From NCBI GenBank assembly GCA_027422505.1, contig JAPQWV010000005.1, positions 16,510,501 through 16,574,500 of the forward strand: a stretch of 64,000 nucleotides of DNA, given 5' to 3'. Positions 32,646 through 44,091 of this stretch are shown here, in pieces; within the stretch, counting starts at the first letter, position 1, and each line of letters starts with the position of its first letter. The position numbers and the translations under genes were made by a program. The notes below the pieces were generated by a model. It was not told the DNA's origin and searched no databases. It saw only the letters and a program-made list of their open reading frames with translations. This DNA comes from Craterostigma plantagineum (Eukaryota > Streptophyta > Magnoliopsida > Lamiales > Linderniaceae).

Positions 32646-35600
32646 ATGGCTAGAACACAAGGCGAGAGTAGTGGAGATTCTAACCAAGGCCGAGAACCCA
32701 CAATACCAACCGATAATCGTGACACTGCTATTTCCAACTTACGGAGTTAGTACGTCAGCAATCTGCCCAGATCCAAGAACTAATCCAACGACGAAACACT
32801 GAGGGGCAGCAGAACAACGGACCTTCCCAGGCAGAAAGAATCGAAATCGTTGGGGAAAGATTTCGCAAACTCAACCCGCCTACATTCGAACACGCCATTG
32901 ATCCCACGTCTGCCGAGGATTGGCTAAGGACCCTTGAAAGTATGTTCCGGTACAGCCGCATCCCCGAGGAAGAGAAAGTGTTATGTGCTGCATTTATACT
33001 GCGGGGAAGTGCAGGCCATTGGTGGGACACCATCTTGGCAATCGAGGACCCGATCACGATGAGCTGGGATCGCTTCAAAGAACTCTTTAGGAGCAAGTAC
33101 TTTACTGCTCCAGTTCGAGCCCAGAGGATGAACGAGTTCATTAACCTGCGACAAGGGACAATGACGGTGGCTGAGTATATCAGGAAATTCGAACAGTTGT
33201 CGAGCTTTGCCACCCACATGGTAAGCACCGATGCCCTAAAGATCGAACGCTTTTTGGAGGGCCTGAAACCAGAATTGTATCGCGACGTGAATATGGCCGG
33301 GCTTTAGGGAGTCACTTATGCACAGGCCGCAGAACGGGCTCTAGTAGCCGAACAGGCCGAGACCAGAATTATTCGCGCACAAGAGGCAAAGAGAAAATTT
33401 GTGCAAGGGACGCAGTGGAGTGGAGGAAACCAGAAGAAACGGTTTTTCTCAAAGGGCGCTAAGCCTAATTTCTAGAATAGACCTGGACCACCTCAACAAC
33501 CAAATCAGATGCAACCAAGGTTTCCCCCACCGGTACCAAATTGTCCGAGGTGTGGGAGACGACATTTTGATAATTGTCCTCCACAGACTAGTAACTGCTT
33601 CAGATGCGGAAGGCCAGGGCATTATGCGAAACAATGCCCAGAGAACACTTCTGGAAGTCAAGCTGCAAGCCAGGCGAGACCACCGACCGTACCCACCCGA
33701 GTGTATACGATAACATCAGAGGAGGCAGAGACCGACCCGTCGGTAGTAGCAGGTGCCTTATCTATACACCATACCCCGACATGCATATTAATAGACTCAG
33801 GAGCCACGCATTCATTTGCATCATCTAAATATGTGGCGAGACTCGGGATTACACCTCACCATTCTGATTATGAGTATAGCGTTACCATCCCACATGGGGC
33901 TTCAACCCGAACTAGTTTAGTTCTACGGGATTGCCCGGTGCTAGTTAGTGATAGAGAACTATCCGTAGACCTCGTAGTTATCCCAATGAACGATTACGAG
34001 GTAATCCTCGGAATGGACTGGCTGTCTAAATATGGGACTGTGATTGATTGTAACCACAAAACAGTCACGTTCAGTTCAGAGAAAAGTAAACCGTTCACCT
34101 TTACTGGAACGATTAAGAGTAAAAGTATTCGAAGATCTCGGCATTAAAGGCGAGGCGTTGAATCAAAGCAGGATGCGAAGCCTACTTTGTTTTCGCTGTG
34201 ACATCAGAAGAGAGTCAATCTCCAAAATTAGAAGAGATTCCAGTAGTACGAGAATTTCCTGACGTTTTTTCGGAAGATTTACCAGGACTCCCTCCTGATC
34301 GTGAGATCCAATTCACGATCGATCTAATACCTGGAGCTGCACCAATTTCGAAGGCTCCTTACCGGTTGGCTCCAACAGAGTTGAAAGAACTAAAGGAACA
34401 GTTGGATGAATTGCTGCAGAAAGGATTTATTCAGCCAAGTTTTTCTCCCTGGGGAGCACCAGTCTTGTTCGTACGAAAGAAAGATGGATCGATGCGACTA
34501 TGTATCGATTACCGAGAACTGAACAAGATTACCATCAAGAACAAGTACCCTCTACCTAGAATTGATTATTTATTTGATCAATTACAAGGCGCGACAATGT
34601 TTTCGAAGATAGATCTACGATCGGGGTATCATCAGTTAAAGATTCAAGAAGAAGACATTCCAAAGACCGCTTTCAGTACAAGATATGGACACTAGCAGTT
34701 CTTAGTCATGCCTTTCGGGTTGACTAATGCGCCAGCAGCATTTATGGACATGATGAATCGCGTGTTCAAGCCATTCCTGGACAAGTTTGTCATCATATTT
34801 ATCGATGACATCCTTATTTATTCTAAGACGAAGGAGGAACATGAACAACACTTGAAGATCGTCCTAGAGATATTACGAGAAAAAGAGCTATACGCTAAAT
34901 TCAAAAAATGTGAGTTTTGGCTGAATCAAGTCGCATTCTTGGGACACGTTATCTCGGGAGCAGGAATTTCCATAGACCCAAGTAAGATCGAAGCTATAAA
35001 TAAAACCAACCAATGTCACCGAAGTACGCAGTTTCCTTGGCCTAGCTGGGTATTATCGAAAGTTTATTAAAGACTTCTCAAAGATCGCCTCAACATTGAC
35101 GAAGTTGACGAAAAAAAGAATGCCCCATTTCACTGGAGCGACGTGTGCGAACAGAGTTTTCAGGAATTAAAAAGACGACTCACCTCGGCCCCAGTTCTGA
35201 CGATACCCACAGGGACCGGAGGATTTTCAGTATACAGCGATGCTTCGAAAAATGGTCTGGGATGTGTATTAATGCAAAATGGGAATGTGGTTGCGTATGC
35301 TTCCCGACAGTTAAAATAATATGAAAAGAATTACCAGACTCATGATTTGGAGCTCGCCGTAGTAGTCTTTGCTTTGAACATCTGGAGGCACTATCTATAC
35401 GGTGAATGCGAAATTTTCACGGATCGCAAGACTCTAAAGTACTTCTTCACCCAGAAGGAGTTAAATATGAGACAGCGACGGTGTTTGGAGCTTGTTAAAG
35501 ACTATGATTGCGTGATTAACTACCACCCAGGAAAAGCAAACGTAGTTGCGGATGCTTTAAGCCGAAAAGCCGTGAGTGCAGAGTTGCAACGACTCGAAGT

Positions 35601-37101
35601 GGAAATAGTACAAATGGGCGAGGTCGAAACACGGTTAGCAGCGTTAACCCTTCAACCTACACTGTTAGAACAAATTCGACAGGCACAAGAAAAGGACGAA
35701 TTTTACTTAAAAATCAAAGGCGCACAAGCGGAGCAAATGCCGTTAAAACTTCGAATACGAGAAGATGGGGGCTTATATTATAGAAGTCGTTTATATGTTC
35801 CCAACGACACAGAGTTTCGAAAGATTATTCTGACGGAAGCGCATGCTACGGTCTATTCCATACACCCCGGAGCGACAAAAATGTACAGAGACCTGCGAGT
35901 CAATTATTGGTGGCCAGGGATGAAAAGAGAAATAGCGATGTTTGTAAGTCACTGTTTGACTTGCCAACAGATAAAAGCGGAGCACCAACGACCAGCAGGG
36001 ATGTTACAATCCTTGCCAGTACCTGAGTGGAAATGGGACCATATTACGATGGACTTCGTGGTTGGCTTGCCAAAAACAGTGAAAGGCCACGACGCTATTT
36101 GGGTAATCGTCGATCGATTGACCAAATCTGCCCACTTTTTGCCGATCAATTCGACATTCTCCTTGGAGCGATACGCATAATTATATGTGCAAGAAATAGT
36201 TCGACTCCACGGAGTTCCAATGTCAATCATTTCCGACCGCGATTCGAGGTTCCTGTCTAAGTTCTGGATGAGCCTACAGAAGGCAATGAGAACCAAACTT
36301 TCTTTCAGTACTGCCTATCATCCCCAAACTGATGGACAGTCAGAACGAACAATCTAGACATTGGAAGATATTCTAGGGGCGTGCGTACTCGATTTTAAAG
36401 GGAATTGAAGCCGATATCTTCCATTGATCGAATTCTCTTACAACAACAGCTGTCACGCGACAATTGGAATGGCTCCTTATGAAGCTCTATACGGACGCAA
36501 ATGCAGATCCCCAATTCACTGGGATGAAATTGGCGAACGGGCGATATTAGGCCCTAATATGGTGCAAGAAATGACAGAGGCCATTTCAAAGATACGTGAA
36601 AGAATGCGAACAGCCCAGAGTAGACAGAAGAGTTACGCAGACCAAACGCGAAGACCACTAGAGTTTACAACAGATGATTGGGTATTCCTAAAGGTATTCC
36701 CAATGAAAGGCGTGAAGCGGTTTGGAAAGAAAGGTAAATTAAGTCCTAGGTATGTTGGACCGTTTAGAATAATAAGGAAAGTTGGCGAAGTAGCTTATCA
36801 GCTAGAGTTACCGGCATCATTAGCTCAGGTTCACGATGTCTTTCACATATCGACATTACGAAAATACGTCGCAGATCCCAGTCATGTGTTGAGTAACGAA
36901 AGTTTTCACCAACAACTCAAGCCAGATCTGAGTTATGAAGAAAGGCCAGTGGCAATTTTGATGCACGAAGTAAAGCGATTGCGGAATAAGGAAATCCCAT
37001 TAGCAAAAGTGTTGTGGCAGAATCAGTCAACAGAGGAAGCTACGTGGGAACGGGAGGATGATACGAGGAACCGTTACCCTGAGTTATTTCTCCCTACTTG
37101 A
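32646..37101 (+). pseudogene. Ty3-1 gag-pol polyprotein with chromodomain, disrupted
   Basis: Gag starts MARTQGESSGDSNQG and breaks near 32750. It continues with WLRTLESMFRYSRIPEEEK and a capsid-like core to 33304, where a TAG interrupts it. The zinc knuckle CFRCGRPGHYAKQC and the protease LIDSGATHSFAS follow (33509-34147). RT (34198-35070) has [23 protein letters not shown] and FIDDILIYS, with a TAG between GH and QFLVMPF. RNase H includes [11 protein letters not shown], and integrase includes HHCC-type residues and [12 protein letters not shown]. The end (36424-37101) carries [16 protein letters not shown] and a chromodomain-like tail with [17 protein letters not shown]. At least eight disabling changes are visible. 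Confidence 0.92.
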
Positions 37102-37134
37102 TTTCGGGGGCGAAATCCTTTTAAGGGGGGAGGA

Positions 37135-40014
37135 TGTAATATCCGAGTCCCTTAAGTAAGCCGGTCAATAAATTTGCATACATATTATGTGTTATGTGAT
37201 TGCATAGTATGTGTTTTACAGTCTCATATATGTGTTACGTGACTAACTGATTTAAGTGAAAATATTAGGACATTAGATCTTAACATTAGAATAATACACG
37301 AGAATTAGTTCGGCCGATAGCAATAGATATTAGATAAAATATTAAAGCTTTACTGTTAGTTTCGACCGATTTCAATGTAAGCAAGTGCTGCCTTTCGCCG
37401 AATCAAATGGCATGTTAAATCGGGCGATTACATGTGATGTTGATTACCAATTAGAGACTTGATATTGTATTCGGGCGTTTATATTAGGGTTCTGATTATT
37501 CAATTGAGGGCTAAAATCGGTCGATTTTAGTATAAAGATTCGAATACCATAAGGGACTTTCGATCGAAAGGTAGGAATGATTATGATATGAATAAAACGT
37601 TGCTTAGTTTAGGAGGCAAATTTGTCACCACCTTGTCATTTCACTCACAGTTTTCTAAGTACTTTTATTCTAATGTATATCTACAAGATTATAAACTAAA
37701 AACCCTTAGAAGCAAAAACATAATAGAAAGAACCCAGCAAGAAACGAAACAAACTCTGCCAGTTTGTACCATACATAGCAAATCAAACTTCGGATCTTAG
37801 GTAAGTAAAGATCATATTTATAGCATTTAATTTAATTATGCTTATGTATTACCATGTTTATATGAGTTTAGACATAGGCAAATTCGAGTATAATATGTTT
37901 TGAAAACCCTAATTTCTGGAATTTTTGTTAACACAAGTTACATATATTATTTAAATCAGAAAATCAGTAAGAACAGAAGGAGTATAGGACAGATAATTTG
38001 ATGTTCAGATAGTAAGATAACTTGCCGAGTATATGAGGTCGTAGGGTTGGAATTTTGGGAAGTCATTGAAATAACTTTCGGGTATGAGAAGAATTTGAAA
38101 ACCCTAATTGTTGATCTTAAATTCATGCTAATACGGTTGCTTTATATATGCTTAAGTTATGTCTGAGAATTAACAAAGAAGTTATTTTTTGAAATGAAAA
38201 TCAACATGCAACTAAATGAAATTTGTAAAGGTATAAAATTGGCGTATTTACTGAGATGAACTTTCGAGTAATTAAGTTAGCATTGATTCGTATGTTCTTT
38301 GGTATAAACCTTTCGCCTAGGATATTGGAAATAATATTTTAATCAGACTTGTAGATAATGTAAATTGCTAAAATCTGTTAGGAGATATCGACCAAATTTA
38401 GAAGTTAATTGACTTTCAATAGAAAAGATGATAAGTCTTAGAATATATTAATAATTTCATGCATAAGGAGTTTCGATCGCAGAAAAAAAATCGCCGAGAT
38501 CGATAAATTGTATCTATTAGAAGGCAACTTTCGATCGAAAATAGGAATTTAAGTATCGGGCGAAACTGTCCCTCATCGAAGTTTTATATTAATAACTGAC
38601 CGACTTTGTTCACTAGGTATGCACACTTTCGATCGAATCAATCACATGTAAGAATACTTCGCCGTGTCACATGAATTAGATTAGGTTCGGTCAAAGCTTG
38701 GGAATTGTATATACTTTCGCCATGTTATATAAAATATTAATTTATTAGATGGATTGGGCGATTTGAAGGATTAATAATCGGGCGATACTACTTTTAATCG
38801 AAATTCATATTGCCCTAATCTTGACCAATCGGGTGTTGACCTAGTTTAGACTATTAATCAGACAATTTAAGGTTTTAAAATATTATGTTACACCGAGAGT
38901 ATTTTTGAGCAAATTAGTGTAGTCATACCAATTTATTTGAACATAGTCATCTAATTTAGATATTATACTGATACTTTAATATTTTCATTTAAGGATCAAA
39001 AAATAGGAATTTCCCGAAGAAGTAAGCTAAGTTAGCGTGGACGACAGGTAAGTAGAAATTTCAACTACAACACATAATTTATTTGTATATGCTTTAACTA
39101 CGTGACTATGTGCTTGGGTGTTCATATTATTACGTGAATTACTTGACATGCTTCTGCATGGTAAGTGCTTACGATATTAATTCACATTGCATATTTCATG
39201 TGCATGCACGAGACATTTGGGGTTTATGTGAGATGAGCATGCACAGCATTTATCGCCTGAGGGCGAATTATATTTGCCGATATAGGTATTTGATGTCGAC
39301 TCGCAGTTGAGTCAGGGCTACTTCTATTGCACCATGACGGCGTGGTGCGTCGTCGATTATATTATATATTTATTTGGGCTGATGCCCTGATAGCGGAGGG
39401 ATGCGACCTGGAGGGTGTGACCTGGGAAGGAGCGACCTAGGGGGAAACCCTAGCGTAGGCTACCCGTGGGCTACCGCACGGCAGAGGGGACGACCTAGGT
39501 CGCTGCCACGTTTATCCGTGTTGGATTGGAGCTCTTTATGGTGCATAGTAAGTTAGCCGAGGGCCCTGAGAGATATGAGATCGAGTTTGATTTACAAGGT
39601 GTGAGATGCATTGGCGCGAATGCCTTTGCGGGGTTTTCACGTTCACGACATTGCGTATTCCTACTTACTGAGCTTTATAGCTCACCCCTTATTTTATGTG
39701 TTGTAGGTGCGCGCGACCACGGTACGTGATCGCTTTTGATGGCAAGGCTTACCTTTTGAAGCTTCCAGCGACTTTTGGGGGTGGTGTGTACATGGATGCG
39801 ACCTGTGTGGCCGGGCGTTAGAGTTTTCTTTTGCTGCGCACTTATACACTTCCCATGTATATAGGGTTGGAATGACATTTTGAGCATGTACAGGATGAAT
39901 TCCTTTATATAAAAGGAAAATTTTAATACGCATTTTAGCGTATTGTTTATATTATATTATATTTAGTCACGTAAGGTAACGTTAGAAAGGTTATTAGATG
40001 GCGGGTGCGCCACA
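37135..40014 (+). repeat. Ty3-1 3' LTR
   Basis: It starts TGTAATATCC after the purine run and ends GCGCCACA. By eye it is nearly identical to the 5' LTR over long stretches, with a 155-bp deletion near its start and a shorter GCGACCT array. CACTA-2 sequence resumes immediately after the AAAAC duplication. Confidence 0.9.
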
Positions 40015-40916
40015 AAAACCCTCTGCTTTTTCATTACAAACGCGACTAAGAGCTCAAAGGGCGATCGATTCCGGCGATTTCAAGCTTCATTCCGGTGATT
40101 TCGAGCTAAGACACACGGTAAAACACCTCAACCCATTTCCTTTCACTAAGATTTCATTTTATTGCTTTAATCGTTGAAATACCGAGATTTTCAAAGATGT
40201 GGTTTTTGATTTTGAGCCGATTCGGGGCTAAATTTATGCGATTTGAGGTTAGGTTTAGGCTTAGGCTTGTGTTATATTCGATTTGAGTTTGATTTGGAGC
40301 TTTATTAATGCGAAAAAGTGGCAAAATTTTGGTTTTTTGGGCTTAGGTTGCTTTCGAATTTTTTGACTTTGTAGTTGTTTTGTGCGATTTCATGGCTTAA
40401 TTTCTGCTATTTGAGGCTTATGCTTGTGTTATATTCGATTTGAAGTTCATTTAAAGCTCTATTAATTCGAAAAAAGTGGCGAAATTTTGATTTTTTTGGG
40501 CTTACGTTGAGTTCGATTTTTTCGACATTGTAGTCGTTCTATGCGATTTCATGTCTTACTTTCAGCTATTTTAGATTTAGGCTTGTGTTACATTCGATTT
40601 GAGGTTGATTTGGAGCTAGGTTTGTGCCAAAAAAGTGGCGAAATTTCGGTGTTTAGGGCTTATTTTGAGCTCGATTTTTCGAGTTTGGAGTTGTTTTGCG
40701 CGATTGCATGGCTAATTTTATTCGATTAGAGGCCTAGGCTGGTGTTATATTCGATTTGAGGCTTAGGCTTAGGCTTTTGCGGAAATTTGTGGCTAAAATT
40801 TGTTCTTATGTTTTGTGCGATTTCATGGCTAATTTTATTCGCTTAGGTTTTTTGGTCAATTTTTCGCTATCGCTTTAAGATGTAAATTAATTTGTTATCT
40901 AACTTAGGTTGTTGGA
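40015..40916 (+). repeat. CACTA-2 5' UTR with intron made of 157-bp tandem repeats
   Basis: After the Ty3-1 insertion point the CACTA-2 leader continues to a possible donor CACACGGTAAAAC (GT at 40118) and an acceptor AACTTAG ending at 40907, ten bases before the transposase ATG. The predicted intron holds about four imperfect copies of a unit of about 157 bases, recognisable by GGCTTGTGTTATATTCGATT near 40264, 40421, 40579 and 40737. Each unit includes AAAAGTGGCGAAATTT and a CGATTTCATGGCTTA-type segment. Confidence 0.65.
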
Positions 40917-41335
40917 ATGGATCGGGGTTGGATGTCTAGTAAGCGAACAACAACTGAGTATTTGAATGGTGTAGAAGAGTTTATGAGTTGTGCGGAGCAA
41001 AATCGTAGAAAAAAGAGGCAATCCAAGATTTCATGTCCTTGTCGTAATTGTATTAACACAAAGTGGTGGGGTAGTGCGACTGTTAGGGATCATCTGATAG
41101 TATAAGGTTTTAAACCTGGTTATACAAATTGGATATGGCACGGTGAGTCTGTAGCTAGTCGTGTGGGTGAAGGTTCTAGTGTAAGAGTGCAAGCCGAGGC
41201 AGACGATGATGTTTTAGCTGACGGTTATTCATTTGATAATGATCATATTGAGGACATTTTTTGGCAAATTAATAGATAATGATCATATTGAGGACATTTT
41301 TTGATAATGATGTTTTAGCTGACGGTTATTCATTT
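40917..41335 (+). pseudogene. CACTA-2 TNP2 transposase, N-terminal fragment
   Basis: The reading starts MDRGWMSSKRTTTEYLNGVE and continues through CPCRNCINTKWWGSATVRDH and, after one TAA, GFKPGYTNWIWHGE. This is the N-terminal transposase-associated domain of plant TNP2-type CACTA proteins, with the cysteine and histidine ligands in place. The remaining protein, including the catalytic core, is deleted. The last 130 bases consist of duplicated pieces leading into Copia-2. Confidence 0.8.
41208..41335 (+). repeat. Templated filler DNA at deletion junction
   Basis: Segment A (GATGTTTTAGCTGACGGTTA, extending to 27 bases) occurs at 41208-41234 and again at 41309-41335. Segment B (GATAATGATCATATTGAGGA, extending to 28 bases) occurs at 41235-41262 and 41275-41302. 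The order is A, B, a 12-base spacer, B, a 6-base piece of B, A, then Copia-2 gag. Confidence 0.85.
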
Positions 41336-41663
41336 TTTGTTTCAAATCGTTCCAGGCATCGAGCGCATCATCATGATAAACTAATCCGTTGTAAATTTCA
41401 TGACTCACAGACTTGACAATCCATGATAGAACTAAGTGATTGCACTTATTCCAGCGTTAAATATCAGATGCAGAATCAGGTTTTTTACACTTACCCGTCA
41501 CAAAACCAAGCTTGCTCTTGCAGCTAAGAGCTAATTGCATTGCCTCACTCCACGTTCCGTAATTTTCCGGTCCTTTCATCTCGTGTGGAAGCAGAACTAG
41601 ATTAGGAACGTCAGAAGGTTGAAGATACTAAGGATCATCAAGATCGTAATCATCATCCGCCAT
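41336..41663 (-). pseudogene. Copia-2 gag N-terminal fragment
   Basis: Minus-strand reading from the ATG at 41663 gives MADDDYDLDDP, a stop, then LLPHEMKGPENYGTWSEAMQ and LALSCKSKLGFVTGKCKKP, the typical N-terminal part of plant copia gag proteins. A second stop follows before RWNKCNHLVLSWIVKSVSHE. The reading is cut at the CACTA-2 deletion junction near residue 110. Together with the pol part at 24278-27467 it defines one original element. Confidence 0.82.
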
Positions 41664-41747
41664 GTTTAATCGAACAATTCAGAGCTTGCAGCTGTATATC
41701 AATTGAGTGATTGAAACAATAGAAAAGAGAAATTAGGTATCAATTAA

Positions 41748-41758
41748 CTCTGATACCA
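41748..41758 (-). promoter_or_regulatory. Copia-2 primer binding site
   Basis: On the minus strand the sequence reads TGGTATCAGAG, complementary to the 3' end of initiator Met-tRNA, and directly abuts the LTR. Confidence 0.85.
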
Positions 41759-41970
41759 TGTAAACATATGATCTTAAACAGAATGATTGTAAATGGAAGA
41801 CAAAACAAGAAGACCCGTAGCTGCGAAGAAGAAGAGAGAAAATATCTGATGTGTATTGAAAAATGATTGATTAATTACAGAGTTGTTCACAACGTATAAA
41901 TATACAACTTGAAAGCTAAGCTACTATGTACACGTCAGCATTACAACTACAGCTAAGCAAAAGGTTAACA
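41759..41970 (-). repeat. Copia-2 5' LTR
   Basis: It matches 24035-24270 apart from the TA-run length, has TG and CA at its ends, and is followed on the right by the TGAAA duplication. Confidence 0.88.
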
Positions 41971-41975
41971 TGAAA

Positions 41976-43218
41976 TAACTGATCATGATATTAGGAAATA
42001 TTGATGTTAATCGTGGAACAACTAAGAATTTTTATGGGACCTACACGATTGAAGCATTTGCTATTTAACCCACAAACTGAGTAACACTTTTTGCAAGGAA
42101 GAACAGATGTTTTTGTAATTTATAGCGAATATTGCCACACTATAACAAATCATTAAAAAGTAAACTATTTTTTCTTATCAATAACATTAGTACATCAACC
42201 CGCTGAAACCATTAAAATCTCGATGTTAATGATTGAATAAGATATCGACCTCAATTTACATGAGCCTTATTAATCAACGAAAAAATAAGTGTATAATGAA
42301 TAACGCATAAAACCAATTCGAAAATCTTGTTGACAATGGTTGAAACCTTGAATTATGACATGACAGAGTGAAACCGACTAAATTTGATCATGTGTTTTAA
42401 TAGATGACAATAATTAGCGTCCTTGATCATAGAATAATGCACAAAGTTAGCTTTCCCCGAATATTCGAAGGTTGTATAACTGAGACTTCTCTAACAAATG
42501 TATCACATGACATGCAAAAGACACTTTAGTGAGAACATTCTAGAAAGTTAATACATTGATAGAAATTGTTAGAGAAATTAGTGGGATTCCCTAGGAATAC
42601 TACCATAATACCTACAAACGTCAAATGTCTGATAGAAAAAAAACAATACGAACTCAATACATTGATTGATATGGTATTACATCATAAGTTAACAGTACCA
42701 CATTACTATTTGTATTAATTCGTTCGTAAATGCACTTATTTTCGGTTTATAATATTGATATTCATGTGATGTTTTAATTCCGTTCATAAATGTACTAATT
42801 CCATTCAAATATACTCAATGTTCTATCTAATAAGTCATAAGTCGTATATCATATTACCAAATAACATTATTTTCGTCACTTAAATTGTTTTTGCGAAAAC
42901 ATGGTTCAATTTACAATTTTTTCTTATTTTTGTCACTCAATTCCAAGAAATACACATCACATATCTTATATTTGACGACACCTCGCGGACACATCATAAT
43001 TGGTTATAGGGCTGCTCATATAAATGAATATAAAATATACGGGAAAGGTTTCCATGTGGGGTTCTATTGATAAAATTTAATAATCATATGATAACATAGT
43101 AATAGCGAGAGTAACACTCCACGCTTTCGAATCATATGGGAAAAGTTTGGATGCTGGTTATGACCCATGTAACATCAAATATGTATGTTTGTAATAGCAT
43201 TATCTACTTTGATTAGAA
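41976..43218. other. AT-rich intergenic DNA without recognised feature
   Basis: About 1.2 kb of AT-rich sequence. One short plus-strand frame at 42885-43070 has no recognisable motif, and no structured repeat was seen. This DNA was adjacent to 24034 before Copia-2 inserted. Confidence 0.5.
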
Positions 43219-43226
43219 TAATTAAT

Positions 43227-43832
43227 TAGGGATAGCAACGGGCCTGTTATGGGTCGGGTCTGGCCGGACCCGGGACCCGGCCCATTTATTTTTAGTTGGA
43301 CCCATTACCCGCCCCGCCCCGGCTCCGAGAAACCCCAACCCGCCCCGGCCCGAGACCCGAAATAATCGGGTAAGACCCTCAAACCCGCCAGACCCGCCCA
43401 AAAAGAGATAAAGAAGCGCGTAGGATGAAGTCCAGACAGTTATCATATATTCCAAATCGCTTAAAATTAACATAGATCCATAAAACTAACAAATGCCCAT
43501 ACAATTAACAGATGCCCAAACTAACATATTTTCCAATTTGCTTACTAGTCCAGTCGCAAGATGTGATTGTGAGGTGGTCGCAGGTGGTGGCTGGTCGCAG
43601 GTGGTGGTGGTCGTTGCTGGTCGCAGGCGGTGGTCGGAGGTGTGGTGGTGCTGGTCGCGCGGACGTGATGTTCGCTGGTGGTGGTGGTCGCGCGATGTGG
43701 TGGTGGCTGGTCCCAGGTGGTGGCCTATGTGGTCGCAGGTGGTGGCTTATGTGGTCGCAGGTGGTGTGGTGGCTCGTGAAGTGAGGAAGAAGTCTGCAAA
43801 AGTGAATAAAAAAAACAAACCCTAATTAGGTG

Positions 43833-43871
<39 letters not shown>

Positions 43872-44083
43872 CTAATATATATATTACAGATATAAATTAT
43901 ATTAATAATATACCCGGGTCGGGTCTCGGGTCGGGTTTGCCTAAACCCGCGACCCGGCCCAGACCCGGCCGGGTAGAGGAATTAAATTCCATTACCCGGC
44001 CCATAACTCGATTATTTTGAAAATACCCGGCCCATTCGGGTCCAAGCGGGTCCGGGTCTAGGCCCGACCCATTGCCATCCCTA
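43227..44083. mobile_element. Non-autonomous hAT-like element
   Basis: The ends read TAGGGATAGCAACGGG and, inverted, TAGGGATGGCAATGGG, with a perfect eight-base duplication TAATTAAT on both sides (43219-43226 and 44084-44091). GGGTCGGGTC-type GC-rich subterminal repeats extend inwards from both ends. The centre holds a GGTCGCAGGTGGT minisatellite and an AT run (about 43838-43869). It has no transposase. TSD size and terminal sequence fit the hAT superfamily. Confidence 0.88.
43570..43775 (+). repeat. GGTCGC/GGTGGT minisatellite inside hAT-like element
   Basis: Imperfect units of 12 to 21 bases built from GGTCGCAGGTGGTGGCT recur about ten times. Translated frames are tryptophan-, glycine- and arginine-rich only because of the repeat and are not considered coding. 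Confidence 0.8.
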
Positions 44084-44091
44084 TAATTAAT

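Larger units (their letters stand above)
29038..40014 (+). mobile_element. Ty3/gypsy chromovirus Ty3-1 (Tekay-like)
   Basis: Long LTRs (29038-32492 and 37135-40014) begin TGTAATA and end GCGCCACA, with the duplication AAAAC outside (29033-29037 and 40015-40019). A primer site TGGTCTCAGAGC, one base from the initiator-Met consensus, follows the 5' LTR, and the purine run AGGGGGGAGGA precedes the 3' LTR. Pol has the gypsy order (protease, RT, RNase H, integrase), and the integrase end carries a chromodomain-like segment, which with the LTR length points to the Tekay/Del lineage. The coding region is broken by many stops. Confidence 0.92.
27468..41335 (+). mobile_element. CACTA-2 transposon inserted in Copia-2, right end deleted
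   Basis: The left terminus CACTAGTACAGGAATACG starts directly in the Copia-2 pol sequence. An array of short palindromes follows it, and a transposase gene start appears at 40917 on the same strand. The element is interrupted by a Cassandra-like TRIM and by Ty3-1. No right terminus exists: transposase sequence runs directly into Copia-2 gag at 41336 with duplicated filler at the joint, so the rest of the CACTA and part of Copia-2 were deleted together. Confidence 0.82.
24035..41970 (-). mobile_element. Ty1/copia retrotransposon Copia-2, split by nested insertions
   Basis: Short matching LTRs lie at 24035-24270 and 41759-41970, with the five-base duplication TGAAA on the outside (24030-24034 and 41971-41975). 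Reading on the minus strand, the primer site TGGTATCAGAG follows the right LTR, gag follows it, and pol ends at the polypurine run before the left LTR. CACTA-2 with its own insertions occupies 27468-41335. Part of gag, the zinc knuckle and protease are missing at that break, so some Copia-2 DNA was lost together with the CACTA right end. Confidence 0.88.

Noticed and set aside
32646..37101. Integrated plant pararetrovirus
   Set aside because: The RT resembles both groups, but LTRs, integrase, a chromodomain-like end and a TSD are present and no movement protein is seen. It is a Ty3 retrotransposon.
43493..43825. Tryptophan-rich protein
   Set aside because: The frame is a translation of the GGTCGC minisatellite inside an hAT-like element.
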